DNA from: a virus
Strand: one strand, 5' to 3'
Length of the DNA: 20,671 nucleotides
Virus record (IMG/VR): IMGVR_UViG_3300028025_000548
Location: 1 to 20,671 of that record
The notes under the pieces are model-generated. The model saw only the letters and a program-made list of their open reading frames with translations, had not been told where the DNA came from and did not search any database. Numbering within the stretch: position 1 is the first letter of the stretch; each line of letters starts with the position of its first letter. The position numbers were made by a program, and so were the translations under genes. Positions 14,253 through 20,671 of the stretch are shown piece by piece.

Positions 14253-14956
14253 ACGATTTCAGCCGCTGGCGCAGGGCAACTTTGTTGTTGCAAAATAACA
14301 GTTAAATTAAAGTGAACAAATTTTATTGGTTTGTCAGAGGCGTGACGGGTAAATGCATGGGCTAACCATGAATTTGCAAAAATCATCATGCCTGGCTTTG
14401 GCTCAAAATTGATCATTTTGCTTGCAGGGGTTGCCATACTCGCATCATTTTCGGGCAAATCTATTTGAACTTTTGCGGCTCTTGGATCGTGAAACACAAC
14501 TTTAGAGCAATTTTCTGGTGTTTCAAGAAAATAAAAACCAACAATTTGAGAGCCAAATCCATGCACATGAGCATCCATTGCAGAATGCTTGTAATGTTCT
14601 TGTGTCCACATTTCTGTAAATTGAACTGCTTTATCTTGCATGGCATACCCTTGTTCATTAAGAATATTCCATGCAGTTGCACCAACAAACTCAGAAAATT
14701 TAGCTAAACGTGAATCGGCATAATAATTGCCACTCATGTAAACAGGGTAAAGGTCATCTAATTTACGATCTTTACGTTGTATTTCTAAATTTTCTTCAGA
14801 AACAGCATTTACTGAGTCTAAAAAATCGGGACGGTCAATAATGTAGATTGGACAAGGAAAATGTAATTCAACTTGCAATAGCGTGTTTTGCACAACTTCT
14901 GCCACTTGTTCAGCAGCGTGACACACCTTTAACTTTTTAGAAATTACTTTTGACAC
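14249..14956 (-). CDS. 2-oxoglutarate/Fe(II)-dependent oxygenase
   Basis: This 235-residue protein has the double-stranded beta-helix pattern of the phage oxygenase family modelled by TIGR02466. The putative iron ligands are His130 and/or His132 in MDAHVHGFGSQIVGFYFLE, and His200 in IFANSWLAHAFTRH. FHDPR (155-159) is typical of the family strand after the first ligand. Lys212, in KPIKFVHFNL, stands where the 2-oxoglutarate-binding basic residue (usually Arg) is expected. Such enzymes couple oxidative decarboxylation of 2-oxoglutarate to hydroxylation of a substrate, unknown here. The start is GTG, supported by an AAGGA ribosome site seven to eight bases upstream. The gene lies inside the virion operon and is coupled by ATGA to the next gene, so a virion protein, DNA or a metabolite could be the substrate. 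Confidence 0.78.
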   Translation of the reverse strand: MSKVISKKLKVCHAAEQVAEVVQNTLLQVELHFPCPIYIIDRPDFLDSVNAVSEENLEIQRKDRKLDDLYPVYMSGNYYADSRLAKFSEFVGATAWNILNEQGYAMQDKAVQFTEMWTQEHYKHSAMDAHVHGFGSQIVGFYFLETPENCSKVVFHDPRAAKVQIDLPENDASMATPASKMINFEPKPGMMIFANSWLAHAFTRHASDKPIKFVHFNLTVILQQQSCPAPAAEIV

Positions 14957-14964
14957 GCTTATTT

Positions 14965-14978
14965 CCTTAGTTATAAGG
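14965..14978 (-). promoter_or_regulatory. Hairpin covering the oxygenase ribosome-binding site
   Basis: On the transcribed strand CCTTA pairs with TAAGG around a TAAC loop. The TAAGG arm contains most of the AAGGA ribosome site of the GTG-start oxygenase gene. The hairpin begins a few bases after the stop of the preceding gene, so ribosomes finishing that gene would melt it. This would make oxygenase translation depend on upstream translation. Five base pairs are seen; the regulatory effect is inference. Confidence 0.35.
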
Positions 14979-14981
14979 TGC

Positions 14982-15497
14982 TTAGTTTACAACTTGAACC
15001 CATTGCCAAGCAAAAAAATCGAAATTATATTGATTTTCATCATTAGGGCGTGCTGGAGTATCTTTCCAATTGCTTTCTGCACCACACCAAACAGTAAAAA
15101 TATTAGCATCTAACTTTGTTTGGTCTTTTTCTGGTCTAGGAATAGGAGGAATCATTGTGCAAGTAACTTCATCAAAAGTCCATGCTGACCAATTTTCTCT
15201 TTGATCACGATTGTTAAAAGAAACAATTGCATCTTGTTGTTTTGCAATTTTTTCTTCTTCAGTCATATTGCGTTTATGCCACACATCTTTCCATACGCCA
15301 TCAATTAACTCGTATGTTGATTCTTCAGACAACATAACTTCATAAACACCTAGTTGTGGGCGTGCAATGCGTTCAAATAAAGCAAACTCAGGCGGTAAAT
15401 TATTGACATCTACGTCAGGAAATGCTTGAACAAAGTTATCTTTAAAAATTGGATGTTCAAACGGTTGACCGTTTTTAATGCGAATGAAAAGTTCCAT
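14982..15497 (-). CDS. Fibre-associated / assembly-like phage protein
   Basis: This 171-residue protein starts MELFIRIKNGQPFEHPIFKD and continues with FPDVDVNNLPPEF and LGVYEVM. A charged helix (MTEEEKIAKQQDA) follows, then a C-terminal part with WSAWTFDEVTCTMIPPIPRP and an aromatic end (NFDFFAWQW). Proteins with the same start and the W.FDE.TC...PP.P.P motif are common next to tail-fibre genes in aquatic phages and resemble tail-fibre assembly proteins or small fibre-tip modules. It follows the glycine-rich adhesin gene and precedes the oxygenase. I infer a role in fibre assembly or as a fibre component, without proof. Confidence 0.55.
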   Translation of the reverse strand: MELFIRIKNGQPFEHPIFKDNFVQAFPDVDVNNLPPEFALFERIARPQLGVYEVMLSEESTYELIDGVWKDVWHKRNMTEEEKIAKQQDAIVSFNNRDQRENWSAWTFDEVTCTMIPPIPRPEKDQTKLDANIFTVWCGAESNWKDTPARPNDENQYNFDFFAWQWVQVVN

Positions 15498-15511
15498 TAT
15501 TTATCTCTTAA

Positions 15512-16366
15512 TTAAAGATCACCCGTGTTAGTCGATGGGAATTGACGGGTATTTCCAGGCCAAATAATACGAACTGCGCCTTCACGACCAACACCACCAA
15601 AATCACTAGAAGCGCCCCAAGCACCTGCACCACCACCTCCAAATGTACCGCCACGCCCGCCTTCAGCAGAACCTGTAAAGCAGCCAGAACAACCACCACT
15701 ACCGCCTTTACCTTCACGGCCTGTTGCTGGTGCGCCACCAGCACCGCTTGAACCTTGTCCCAGAAGTCCTACACCGCCACCGCCACCAGTAAACGTACCG
15801 CCACCACCGCCACCACCACAACCTGAAACACCATTTGTGCCAGCCGCTTTACCCGCGCCACCATTTCCTGAATATCCACCAGCGCCACCGCCACCACCAG
15901 AGAAACAACTTAAAGTACCACCACCCGTACCGCCAACACCGCCACCGTCACCAGTAAATGATCCACCAGCGCCACCGCAAGCACCTCCACCAGAAGCAGA
16001 TGCAGAGCCGCCTATGCCTCTTACTGTGCCTGTAGAAACAAAATAACTTGTGCCTCCGTTAGTGCCAGCACCACCAGACGAACTACCTCTTGCGCCTCCA
16101 GCAGCAACTACAACGGTATATGAACAACCCGAATTAACAGAATAATTATTTTTGTAACCAAGGCCACCACCGCCACCACCACGGCCAGGTGTAGGTGCAG
16201 ATGAACCGCCACCGCCACCGCCACCGCCAATAGCGACAACAGAAACTGAAGTTACTCCGCTAGGTGCTACCCATGAATATGTGCCAGGCGAACAATATGC
16301 TTGTTGACCAGGCGGGCCACCAAATGATCGTAAATTTTGGAAAACAGCTTGTTGAACACCACTCAT
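15512..16366 (-). CDS. Glycine-rich fibre-tip / adhesin protein
   Basis: The protein has 284 residues with the ATG at 16366, chosen because it overlaps the preceding stop (ATGA) and has GGGAG nine bases upstream; a nine-codon longer form is possible. It starts with a short helix and a conserved-type entry (PGTYSWVAPSGVTSVSVVAIGG). About 200 residues of glycine-rich sequence follow, with runs of five to nine glycines and scattered CF or CG positions. It ends AVRIIWPGNTRQFPSTNTGD. Such glycine-rich domains with a G.VRIIWPG...FPST end are typical of phage fibre tips, and in some T4-like phages polyglycine-II sandwiches form the receptor-binding adhesin. I infer that it forms the distal host-recognition part of the fibre complex with the two preceding proteins. 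Confidence 0.7.
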   Translation of the reverse strand: MSGVQQAVFQNLRSFGGPPGQQAYCSPGTYSWVAPSGVTSVSVVAIGGGGGGGGSSAPTPGRGGGGGGLGYKNNYSVNSGCSYTVVVAAGGARGSSSGGAGTNGGTSYFVSTGTVRGIGGSASASGGGACGGAGGSFTGDGGGVGGTGGGTLSCFSGGGGGAGGYSGNGGAGKAAGTNGVSGCGGGGGGGTFTGGGGGVGLLGQGSSGAGGAPATGREGKGGSGGCSGCFTGSAEGGRGGTFGGGGAGAWGASSDFGGVGREGAVRIIWPGNTRQFPSTNTGDL

Positions 16367-17046
16367 GTCAAACCACTCCCTGAAATTACCCAAATTCCTG
16401 AAGATGAAACACCCGAAACTTTAATAGCTGTTGCAGAACCGTATTGAGCCAATGAGCGTGTTCCAGTTGTGCCAGCACTAGACAAATACATTGTGTCACT
16501 TGTGATTGCAATGCTAATTGAAGTTGATGAAAGATTGATAAAGGTGATTGCCGTTCCAATTGGATAGGCTACAGAAGATGCAGCAGGGATTGTGTACGTT
16601 GCCGCACCAGCGCCTGAAGCGTGATAAATATGCTTGCCAGAGTCAGCCAACACCATTGTGTAACTGCCAGTTTGAGCATTTTGTGGAATATTTCTAAAAC
16701 CAACAGAATCTGTGCCATCAACGGTGCAATTGCTCAACGTGCCTGAAGTTGGTGTTCCTAAAACTGGTGTTGTAAAAGATGGGCTTGTTGCTAATGCGAC
16801 AACAGTCCCGCTTCCAGTTGTGGAATAACTTGTACCCCATGCAGAACCAGTTGAGTTGGCAATTCCAGCGCCAGGGTAAGTTTGCGTAGATGAAGCAAAA
16901 CTTAACGTGCCACTACCATTTGTTGATAGAAATTGACCGTTTGTGCCATCAGCTGCTGGCAATGTAAAAGTGGTTGTGGACGCAGTATTAGGGCCAGCCA
17001 AGTTGACCGCACCGCCTAATGTCGCTTGAAAAGTTAACTGTCCCAT
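16363..17046 (-). CDS. Fibre protein with conserved C-terminal beta domain
   Basis: The 227-residue protein is rich in Thr, Ser, Gly and Ala. The N-terminal half carries fibre-type repeats: FTLPAADGTNGQFLSTNGSG (27-46), then SPSFTTPVLGTPTSGTLSN. The C-terminal half (about 115-227) forms a beta domain with VGFRNIPQNAQTGSYTMVLA, TITYT-like strands, FINLSSTSISIAIT and GTRSLAQYGSATAIKVSG. That second half is familiar from phage tail proteins as a terminal module. AAAGGAAAA stands just before the ATG. It lies between the 613-residue fibre and the glycine-rich adhesin, so it may be the middle segment of one fibre. Confidence 0.65.
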   Translation of the reverse strand: MGQLTFQATLGGAVNLAGPNTASTTTFTLPAADGTNGQFLSTNGSGTLSFASSTQTYPGAGIANSTGSAWGTSYSTTGSGTVVALATSPSFTTPVLGTPTSGTLSNCTVDGTDSVGFRNIPQNAQTGSYTMVLADSGKHIYHASGAGAATYTIPAASSVAYPIGTAITFINLSSTSISIAITSDTMYLSSAGTTGTRSLAQYGSATAIKVSGVSSSGIWVISGSGLT

Positions 17047-17055
17047 GATTTTCCT

Positions 17056-18897
17056 TTACGGTGCAATGATTAGCTGATTGGCGGTAAAAGCGCCTGTGCT
17101 TGGGTTAAATTGTAGTTTTGTAGAACTAACATTCTGTGTTGATACTGTGCCTGTTGTTGCACTTGTAAACAACAAATAACGTGTGGCATTTGTTGAAGTA
17201 TCGTCAGCAATTGTGATGCCAGCCGCAGGGGTTGCCCATACAGCGGGTGAACCCGCACCCGCAGACGTTAAAACTTGACCATTTGAGCCAACAGAACCAT
17301 TAGCAGAAAATGTTGAAGTAATTGACAAAGTGGTAAACGCACCAGCAGCAGGGGTTGTCCCACCAATGGCCATGTTGTTCATTGTTCCAGCAGTTGCAGG
17401 GTTGACCGTTAAAGTGCCTGTGCCTGTGGGGGAAATCTGAATGGTTGCATTGGCGGGATTCATGTTAAATGCGCCATCAAGCGTCAAGTTAACACCACCG
17501 CCAGCACCCCATTGCAAACAAGCCGCACCGCTAGAAGTTCTTAAAGCACCACCGCCTGAGCCTGCCGCATCAAAATTAGTACCGACAAACTTTGTGCTTG
17601 CCGTGATGGTTGTGCCTGTAATCGTGTTTGCAGTTGTTCCACCAATGGCGGGAGGCGCTGACAAATCAAGCGTTCCACCAAGGGTCAGATTGCCTGTGCT
17701 TGTTACAGTCCCTGACAAACTAATGCCAGAAACCGTACCTGTACCGCTGACAGAAGTCACAGTTCCTGTTGTGGGTGTTGCCCAAGATGGGACACCGCTT
17801 GCCAAAGTTAGAACTTGACCGTTAGAACCAGCATTCAGGAAAGTTGTGGTAGATGCTGCGGTTTGGTAAGGAAGTGAACCTGTTGCACCACCAGCAAGGT
17901 TTGTAGCCGTTGTAGCGCTTGTGGCTGTGGCGGCATTGCCACCAATGGATAAACTTGTTGCAGTACCCGTTAAGCCCGTTCCAGCGCCTGTAAATGTGGT
18001 TGCATTAACTGCCGCAGCCGTTGTTGCACCAATTGTCGTGCCGTTAATTGCACCACCTGTGATGGCCACACTTGATGCTGATTGCGTTGACATTGTTCCC
18101 AAGCCTGAGACTTGAGTGTTTGCAATGGCAATGTCAGTTGCGGCTAACACCGTCAATTGACCTTGTGCATTGACAGTTGCGGTCAGAGTTTTAGACGCAG
18201 AACCATAAGCCGCAGCGGTCACGCCTGTGTTTGTGATACTGAAAACGTAGTCAGTAAGGGTCAATCCTGTGCCAGCGGTATAAGTTGCGGCAACAGAGAA
18301 GTTTGACCATACGATTGCGGTTGTGCCAATCGTCCCGCCTGGCTGAATCGTGCAATACCATGCAGACCCCGCTAACGTGCTTCCTGATTCCACAAACACC
18401 AAAGCAGAAATCAATTCATTCCATGTATCTGCATCAGGCGCTCTTGACCATGCCGTAGCAGAAGCCAAATAAATGCCGTTCTGTGATGTAGTTGTTTGGT
18501 TTTTAACCAACACCCTGTTATCAGCAACAACGGTTACGCCATCAATGGTTTGCAATCCAGAAAGCGTAATGTTTGCGGTAGTTCCACAACGAACTGGTTG
18601 TTTCCAAGAAATACCAGCCGCATAAAAATCAAGATATGTTTTATTAACAACATCATTACCACTTACAGGGGCTGTTGAGACTGTTGCAGTCGTAAAAGCC
18701 GCTGATGATGGTGTCGTAGCGCCAATAGTCGTGCTATTGATGACGCTGTTTGTGATGTTTAACCCAGATTGATTAGGGTTTGGAATTGCATAAAATGGCT
18801 GACCCTGACCAATAAACGTGTTAAAAGTTTTATCAACATTAAACAACGCCTGAACAGGCAAAATGTTTTGTTCTGTGGATTGTGCAGGGTCAGACAT
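17056..18897 (-). CDS. Long tail-fibre-like protein (613 aa)
   Basis: This Thr/Ser/Gly/Ala-rich beta protein is probably trimeric. Residues 1-50 (QALFNVDKTFNTFIGQGQPF) look like the virion-attachment end. A repeat of type INSTTIGATTPSSAAFTT occurs at about 53-70, again as GAINGTTIGATTAAAVNATT, and as NMAIGGTTPAAGAFTTLSI near the C-terminus. Residues 75-201 form a familiar phage fibre domain (VVNKTYLDFYAAGISWKQPV; VADNRVLVKNQTT; NGIYLASATAWSRAPDADTW; VFVESGST). Two GSNGQVLT repeats lie in the later half. It probably works with the next two genes as one fibre complex for host recognition. GAGG lies five bases before the ATG. Confidence 0.72.
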   Translation of the reverse strand: MSDPAQSTEQNILPVQALFNVDKTFNTFIGQGQPFYAIPNPNQSGLNITNSVINSTTIGATTPSSAAFTTATVSTAPVSGNDVVNKTYLDFYAAGISWKQPVRCGTTANITLSGLQTIDGVTVVADNRVLVKNQTTTSQNGIYLASATAWSRAPDADTWNELISALVFVESGSTLAGSAWYCTIQPGGTIGTTAIVWSNFSVAATYTAGTGLTLTDYVFSITNTGVTAAAYGSASKTLTATVNAQGQLTVLAATDIAIANTQVSGLGTMSTQSASSVAITGGAINGTTIGATTAAAVNATTFTGAGTGLTGTATSLSIGGNAATATSATTATNLAGGATGSLPYQTAASTTTFLNAGSNGQVLTLASGVPSWATPTTGTVTSVSGTGTVSGISLSGTVTSTGNLTLGGTLDLSAPPAIGGTTANTITGTTITASTKFVGTNFDAAGSGGGALRTSSGAACLQWGAGGGVNLTLDGAFNMNPANATIQISPTGTGTLTVNPATAGTMNNMAIGGTTPAAGAFTTLSITSTFSANGSVGSNGQVLTSAGAGSPAVWATPAAGITIADDTSTNATRYLLFTSATTGTVSTQNVSSTKLQFNPSTGAFTANQLIIAP

Positions 18898-18905
18898 AGC
18901 GCCTC

Positions 18906-19253
18906 TTAGGTTTGATCGCCCACGGGGGTGACATAAACGATTGATGGGCCAGCGCCCGAACCGATCATGCGGACATAGTAAGGGCTTGCGGGTACTGCCA
19001 AGACAATCGGAACTGTCATTGAGGCGGGCAACACAAAGTTCCCTGTGGTTGAACCGCTTACAGGCAATACAGCCGCAGCCACGTTAGCATCGCCAAGACT
19101 CACAGCAACATAGGTAGCACCCGTGTTGATGAAAGAAGCGTAGTTAACTTGGTCATTGGTGCTTGCAGTAATAAGCGTTGCGGCAGTAGAAGTTGCACCC
19201 ACCGAAATGGCAGTTGTTACTCCTACAGGGCGTAAAACCGTTGTATTAGACAT
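18906..19253 (-). CDS. Small beta-rich virion protein
   Basis: The 115-residue protein is almost free of charged residues: MSNTTVLRPVGVTTAISVGA, ASFINTGATYVAVSLGD, GNFVLPASMTVPIVLAVPAS and a VYVTPVGD end. The pattern (strand with N.G..YV.V..G, then a P..V...V strand, then a YVTPGD-type end) occurs in small phage structural proteins encoded next to capsid genes. It is probably a minor head protein or decoration-like protein. Its ATG lies two bases after the previous stop, and there is no clear ribosome site, so translation is probably coupled. Function is inferred from position and fold pattern. Confidence 0.5.
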   Translation of the reverse strand: MSNTTVLRPVGVTTAISVGATSTAATLITASTNDQVNYASFINTGATYVAVSLGDANVAAAVLPVSGSTTGNFVLPASMTVPIVLAVPASPYYVRMIGSGAGPSIVYVTPVGDQT

Positions 19254-19255
19254 GA

Positions 19256-19582
19256 TTAAACAGCGTTTGAATCAAGGGGCAAATACTCAGGACGATTAAC
19301 AACTACGGTATAAGTACCCGCAGCAGCAGAAGCGCTTGAGCCTGTTGCATTGATAAACTGAACAATCAAAGTGTCAGCCGCAGAAACATAAGCATTTGCA
19401 ACAGCAACGCCCGTGGTTTGTGCAGCGGGCAAAGTTACTTGTATTGCGTCACCGACCATGAGGCCCGCAACGGTAACAGTCTTAGATGCGCCAGAAGTGG
19501 CAACGGTTGTAGCACTAAACGCCACGCCCATAACGAATGCGTTGGAGATGTTTCCACGCAAAATTGTCGTTTGCAGAGCCAT
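19256..19582 (-). CDS. Decoration-like virion protein, paralogue of the next gene to the right
   Basis: This 108-residue beta protein includes VAGLMVGDAIQVTLPAAQTT, NAYVSAADTLIVQFINATG and GTYTVVVNRPEYLP. Residues from GLMVGD to NRP align without gaps over 59 positions with the protein encoded at 19676-20053; I count about 32 identities. The leader GAAAAGGAATTATCATGGC is nearly the same in both genes, so duplication included the ribosome site. It lacks the longer N-terminus of the paralogue. It is probably a capsid-surface or head-associated protein, judging by place and by similar small proteins of other phages. It lies just past a terminator, so it may be less expressed than its partner. 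Confidence 0.55.
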   Translation of the reverse strand: MALQTTILRGNISNAFVMGVAFSATTVATSGASKTVTVAGLMVGDAIQVTLPAAQTTGVAVANAYVSAADTLIVQFINATGSSASAAAGTYTVVVNRPEYLPLDSNAV

Positions 19583-19620
19583 GATAATTCCTTTTCAAGA
19601 ATGGTTAAATTGTAACGCTA

Positions 19621-19660
19621 AATAAAGAAAAAGCCACCCCTTTTGAGAGTGGCCTTTTTT
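19621..19660 (-). terminator. Rho-independent terminator between the two decoration-like paralogues
   Basis: On the - strand GCCACTCT pairs with GGGGTGGC around CAAAA, followed by TTTTTCTTTATT. Five strong pairs are extended by three that include G-U. On the + strand the same hairpin is followed by seven T residues, so it could stop transcription in both directions. It lies downstream of the gene at 19676-20053 and upstream of the operon's remaining genes. Those genes need either readthrough or a promoter in positions 19583-19625, where I see only a weak -10-like TACAAT. Confidence 0.8.
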
Positions 19661-19675
19661 TAAACTGAACTCAAA

Positions 19676-20053
19676 TTACCAAGAAAGTAATGGAGAAGTT
19701 TGGCCATAACCTGTAGAGGTACTTGGGCGCTGAACAGACACAAGGTAAGTACCTGATGCTGGTGTAACGCTTGCGGCAGTTGGGTTAACAAAACGAATTG
19801 TCAATTGATCAGCGGCTGAAACATAAGCGTCAAGAACGCCTACGCCCGCAGTTTGTGCGCCATTAAATGCTACTGAAACAAAATCACCAACCACCAAACC
19901 AATGCCAGTGCTGGCAAAGTTTTGGGCGGCAGTTGTAATTGTTGCAACAGCGGAGGGTGTGAGAGTCAAAGAAAAAACACCGCCTTTGACCACGTTGGTC
20001 ATTGGGGCAAATGATTCTTGGGTGACTGTCGTTGCTGGGCCTGGATTCGCCAT
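19676..20053 (-). CDS. Decoration-like virion protein, next to coat gene
   Basis: The 125-residue protein has an N-terminal extension (NPGPATTVTQESFAPMTNVV) followed by an all-beta domain: GLVVGDFVSVAFNGAQTAGV, DAYVSAADQLTIRFVN and TPASGTYLVSVQRP. The domain is shared with the following gene. Its place directly after the coat gene and its small beta fold fit a capsid decoration or head-stabilising protein, as in many phages; no specific family can be named. The ribosome site is AAAGGAAATTATC before ATG. It is bracketed by two terminators, which would set its level apart from the genes on either side. Confidence 0.6.
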   Translation of the reverse strand: MANPGPATTVTQESFAPMTNVVKGGVFSLTLTPSAVATITTAAQNFASTGIGLVVGDFVSVAFNGAQTAGVGVLDAYVSAADQLTIRFVNPTAASVTPASGTYLVSVQRPSTSTGYGQTSPLLSW

Positions 20054-20070
20054 GATAATTTCCTTTAATA

Positions 20071-20100
20071 AAGTTTAAAACGGGGGGTGATTAGCCCCCC
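20071..20100 (-). terminator. Terminator-like hairpin after the coat gene
   Basis: On the - strand GGGGGG and CCCCCC pair around CTAATCA directly after the coat stop codon, followed by GTTTTAAAC. The stem is six G-C pairs, but the T tract is short (four), so partial readthrough is expected. The stem may also protect the 3' end of a coat transcript. It lies seven bases beyond the end of the coat gene. Confidence 0.65.
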
Positions 20101-20107
20101 TTGACCA

Positions 20108-20671
20108 TTAGGCTGCTACTCGGCAAGCCAATTCAGGGTACAGAGGCGCCCAGCCATACAAAACGTCCAAACGTGTGGGAATGGAGTCATTATTGATGGT
20201 GTACTGACGCACAACACGCATTGACAAACCAATTTCCTTATCGCTTGCACGACCAGCAAAATGCACACCTTCTGGCAATTCCAAATCGGCTACTGCCAAT
20301 GTGAAAGCATTACGGTGCATGATGATGTTTTGTGGGGAAACAGTACCTGCCTTGTTAAAGAACGTGATAGCTGCTGTTGAGGAAGTTGTTGGGATTGACA
20401 CGTTCTGGAATTGACCAGCGGTAATCACAGCAGGGCTAACCACGACAGACATAGTGCCATCAGTAGCAGAAACGGCAGTTTTAACCACGAAATTACGCAG
20501 TTTGTTTGTGCCGTAGGCTTGACGATTTTGGGGGTTAACCGCATAAACACCAGCAATTTGGAATACATCGCCAGCGTTAAGTGAAACCGTACCAGTAGCA
20601 GTCAAAGTGATGGTGCTTGTTGATGCCCAACCAGAAGTCAGGAAACCTGTGCCTGTGGTTGTGTTCTCGAC
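20108..20671 (-). CDS. Major capsid protein, P22 coat-like (C-terminal part)
   Basis: The reading frame runs off the right edge of the window. The 187 residues seen form the C-terminal part of a coat protein. Family marks include GDVFQIAGVYAVNPQNRQ, QFQNVSIP, IIMHRNAFTLAVADLELPEG, SMRVVRQYTINNDS, TRLDVLYGWAPLYPELACR and a short alanine end. This is the pattern of the P22 gp5-type coat family, an HK97-like fold with an inserted domain, which forms an icosahedral shell around a scaffold. The apparent TTG start at 20605 is internal to the frame and not used. It is followed by a terminator-like hairpin and the decoration-like genes. Portal, terminase and scaffold genes are expected beyond the right edge. 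Confidence 0.85.
   Translation of the reverse strand, partial: VENTTTGTGFLTSGWASTSTITLTATGTVSLNAGDVFQIAGVYAVNPQNRQAYGTNKLRNFVVKTAVSATDGTMSVVVSPAVITAGQFQNVSIPTTSSTAAITFFNKAGTVSPQNIIMHRNAFTLAVADLELPEGVHFAGRASDKEIGLSMRVVRQYTINNDSIPTRLDVLYGWAPLYPELACRVAA

Noticed and set aside
15508-15751. Open frames overlapping the glycine-rich adhesin on both strands
   Set aside because: They are caused by the GGN-rich codon repeats of the adhesin gene; translations are low-complexity and valine- or threonine-rich without domain features.
19583-19625. Promoter for the downstream late genes
   Set aside because: A TACAAT resembling a -10 box is present, but no fitting -35 box at 16-18 bases upstream and no extended -10 motif.

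Overview
This window is a stretch of a tailed bacteriophage genome of the short-tailed, P22-like kind. Four tail or capsid homologies support this: the end of a P22-type coat protein at the right edge, a gp4-like tail accessory factor, a gp10-like packaged-DNA stabilisation/tail protein, and a short fibre whose N-terminus resembles the P22 tailspike head-binding domain. The GH24 lysozyme and membrane-protein lysis genes suit a Gram-negative host. The style of several small genes recalls phages of aquatic proteobacteria, possibly Burkholderiales, but that host guess is inference only. I see no tRNA, CRISPR array, insertion sequence, integrase or attachment site.

Layout. Positions 1-997 (+ strand) hold four small early-type genes: a single-stranded-DNA-binding-like protein with an SSB-type C-terminal tip, a winged-helix protein, a zinc-ribbon protein and an unknown. 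A stretch that can fold into a structured RNA lies between the first two. They converge with, and overlap by 15 bases, a long late operon on the - strand that fills positions 983-20671. Read in its own direction (right to left), this operon runs as follows: coat protein (5' end outside the window); terminator; decoration-like protein; terminator; a paralogue of that protein; another small beta-rich protein; three fibre/adhesin genes (613 aa, 227 aa, glycine-rich 284 aa); a fibre-assembly-like protein; a 2-oxoglutarate/Fe(II) oxygenase; two small unknowns; gp4-like and gp10-like tail proteins; a small virion-associated-type protein; three large presumed ejection proteins; a short tailspike/collar fibre; and a seven-gene lysis/membrane cassette ending in lysozyme.

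How it works together. The coat and decoration-like proteins would form the head. The gp4-like and gp10-like proteins would form the tail stump below the portal, and the fibres would bind the host. The three large repeat- or helix-rich proteins would be expelled into the envelope to build a DNA channel. The last seven genes would insert in the membrane and release lysozyme. Nearly every late gene touches or overlaps its neighbour (ATGA, GTGA, TAATG or TGATG junctions), so translation is probably coupled. The only clear transcription stops lie directly after the coat gene and after the first decoration-like gene, which would grade expression.

Points most worth attention: a beta-rich module present twice in the gp10-like and once in the gp4-like protein; a 997-residue presumed ejection protein with two unrelated-looking arrays that share an exact 29-residue period; the fully coupled seven-gene lysis cassette, including a previously easy-to-miss 49-codon GTG-start gene; and the structured stretch upstream of the winged-helix gene.
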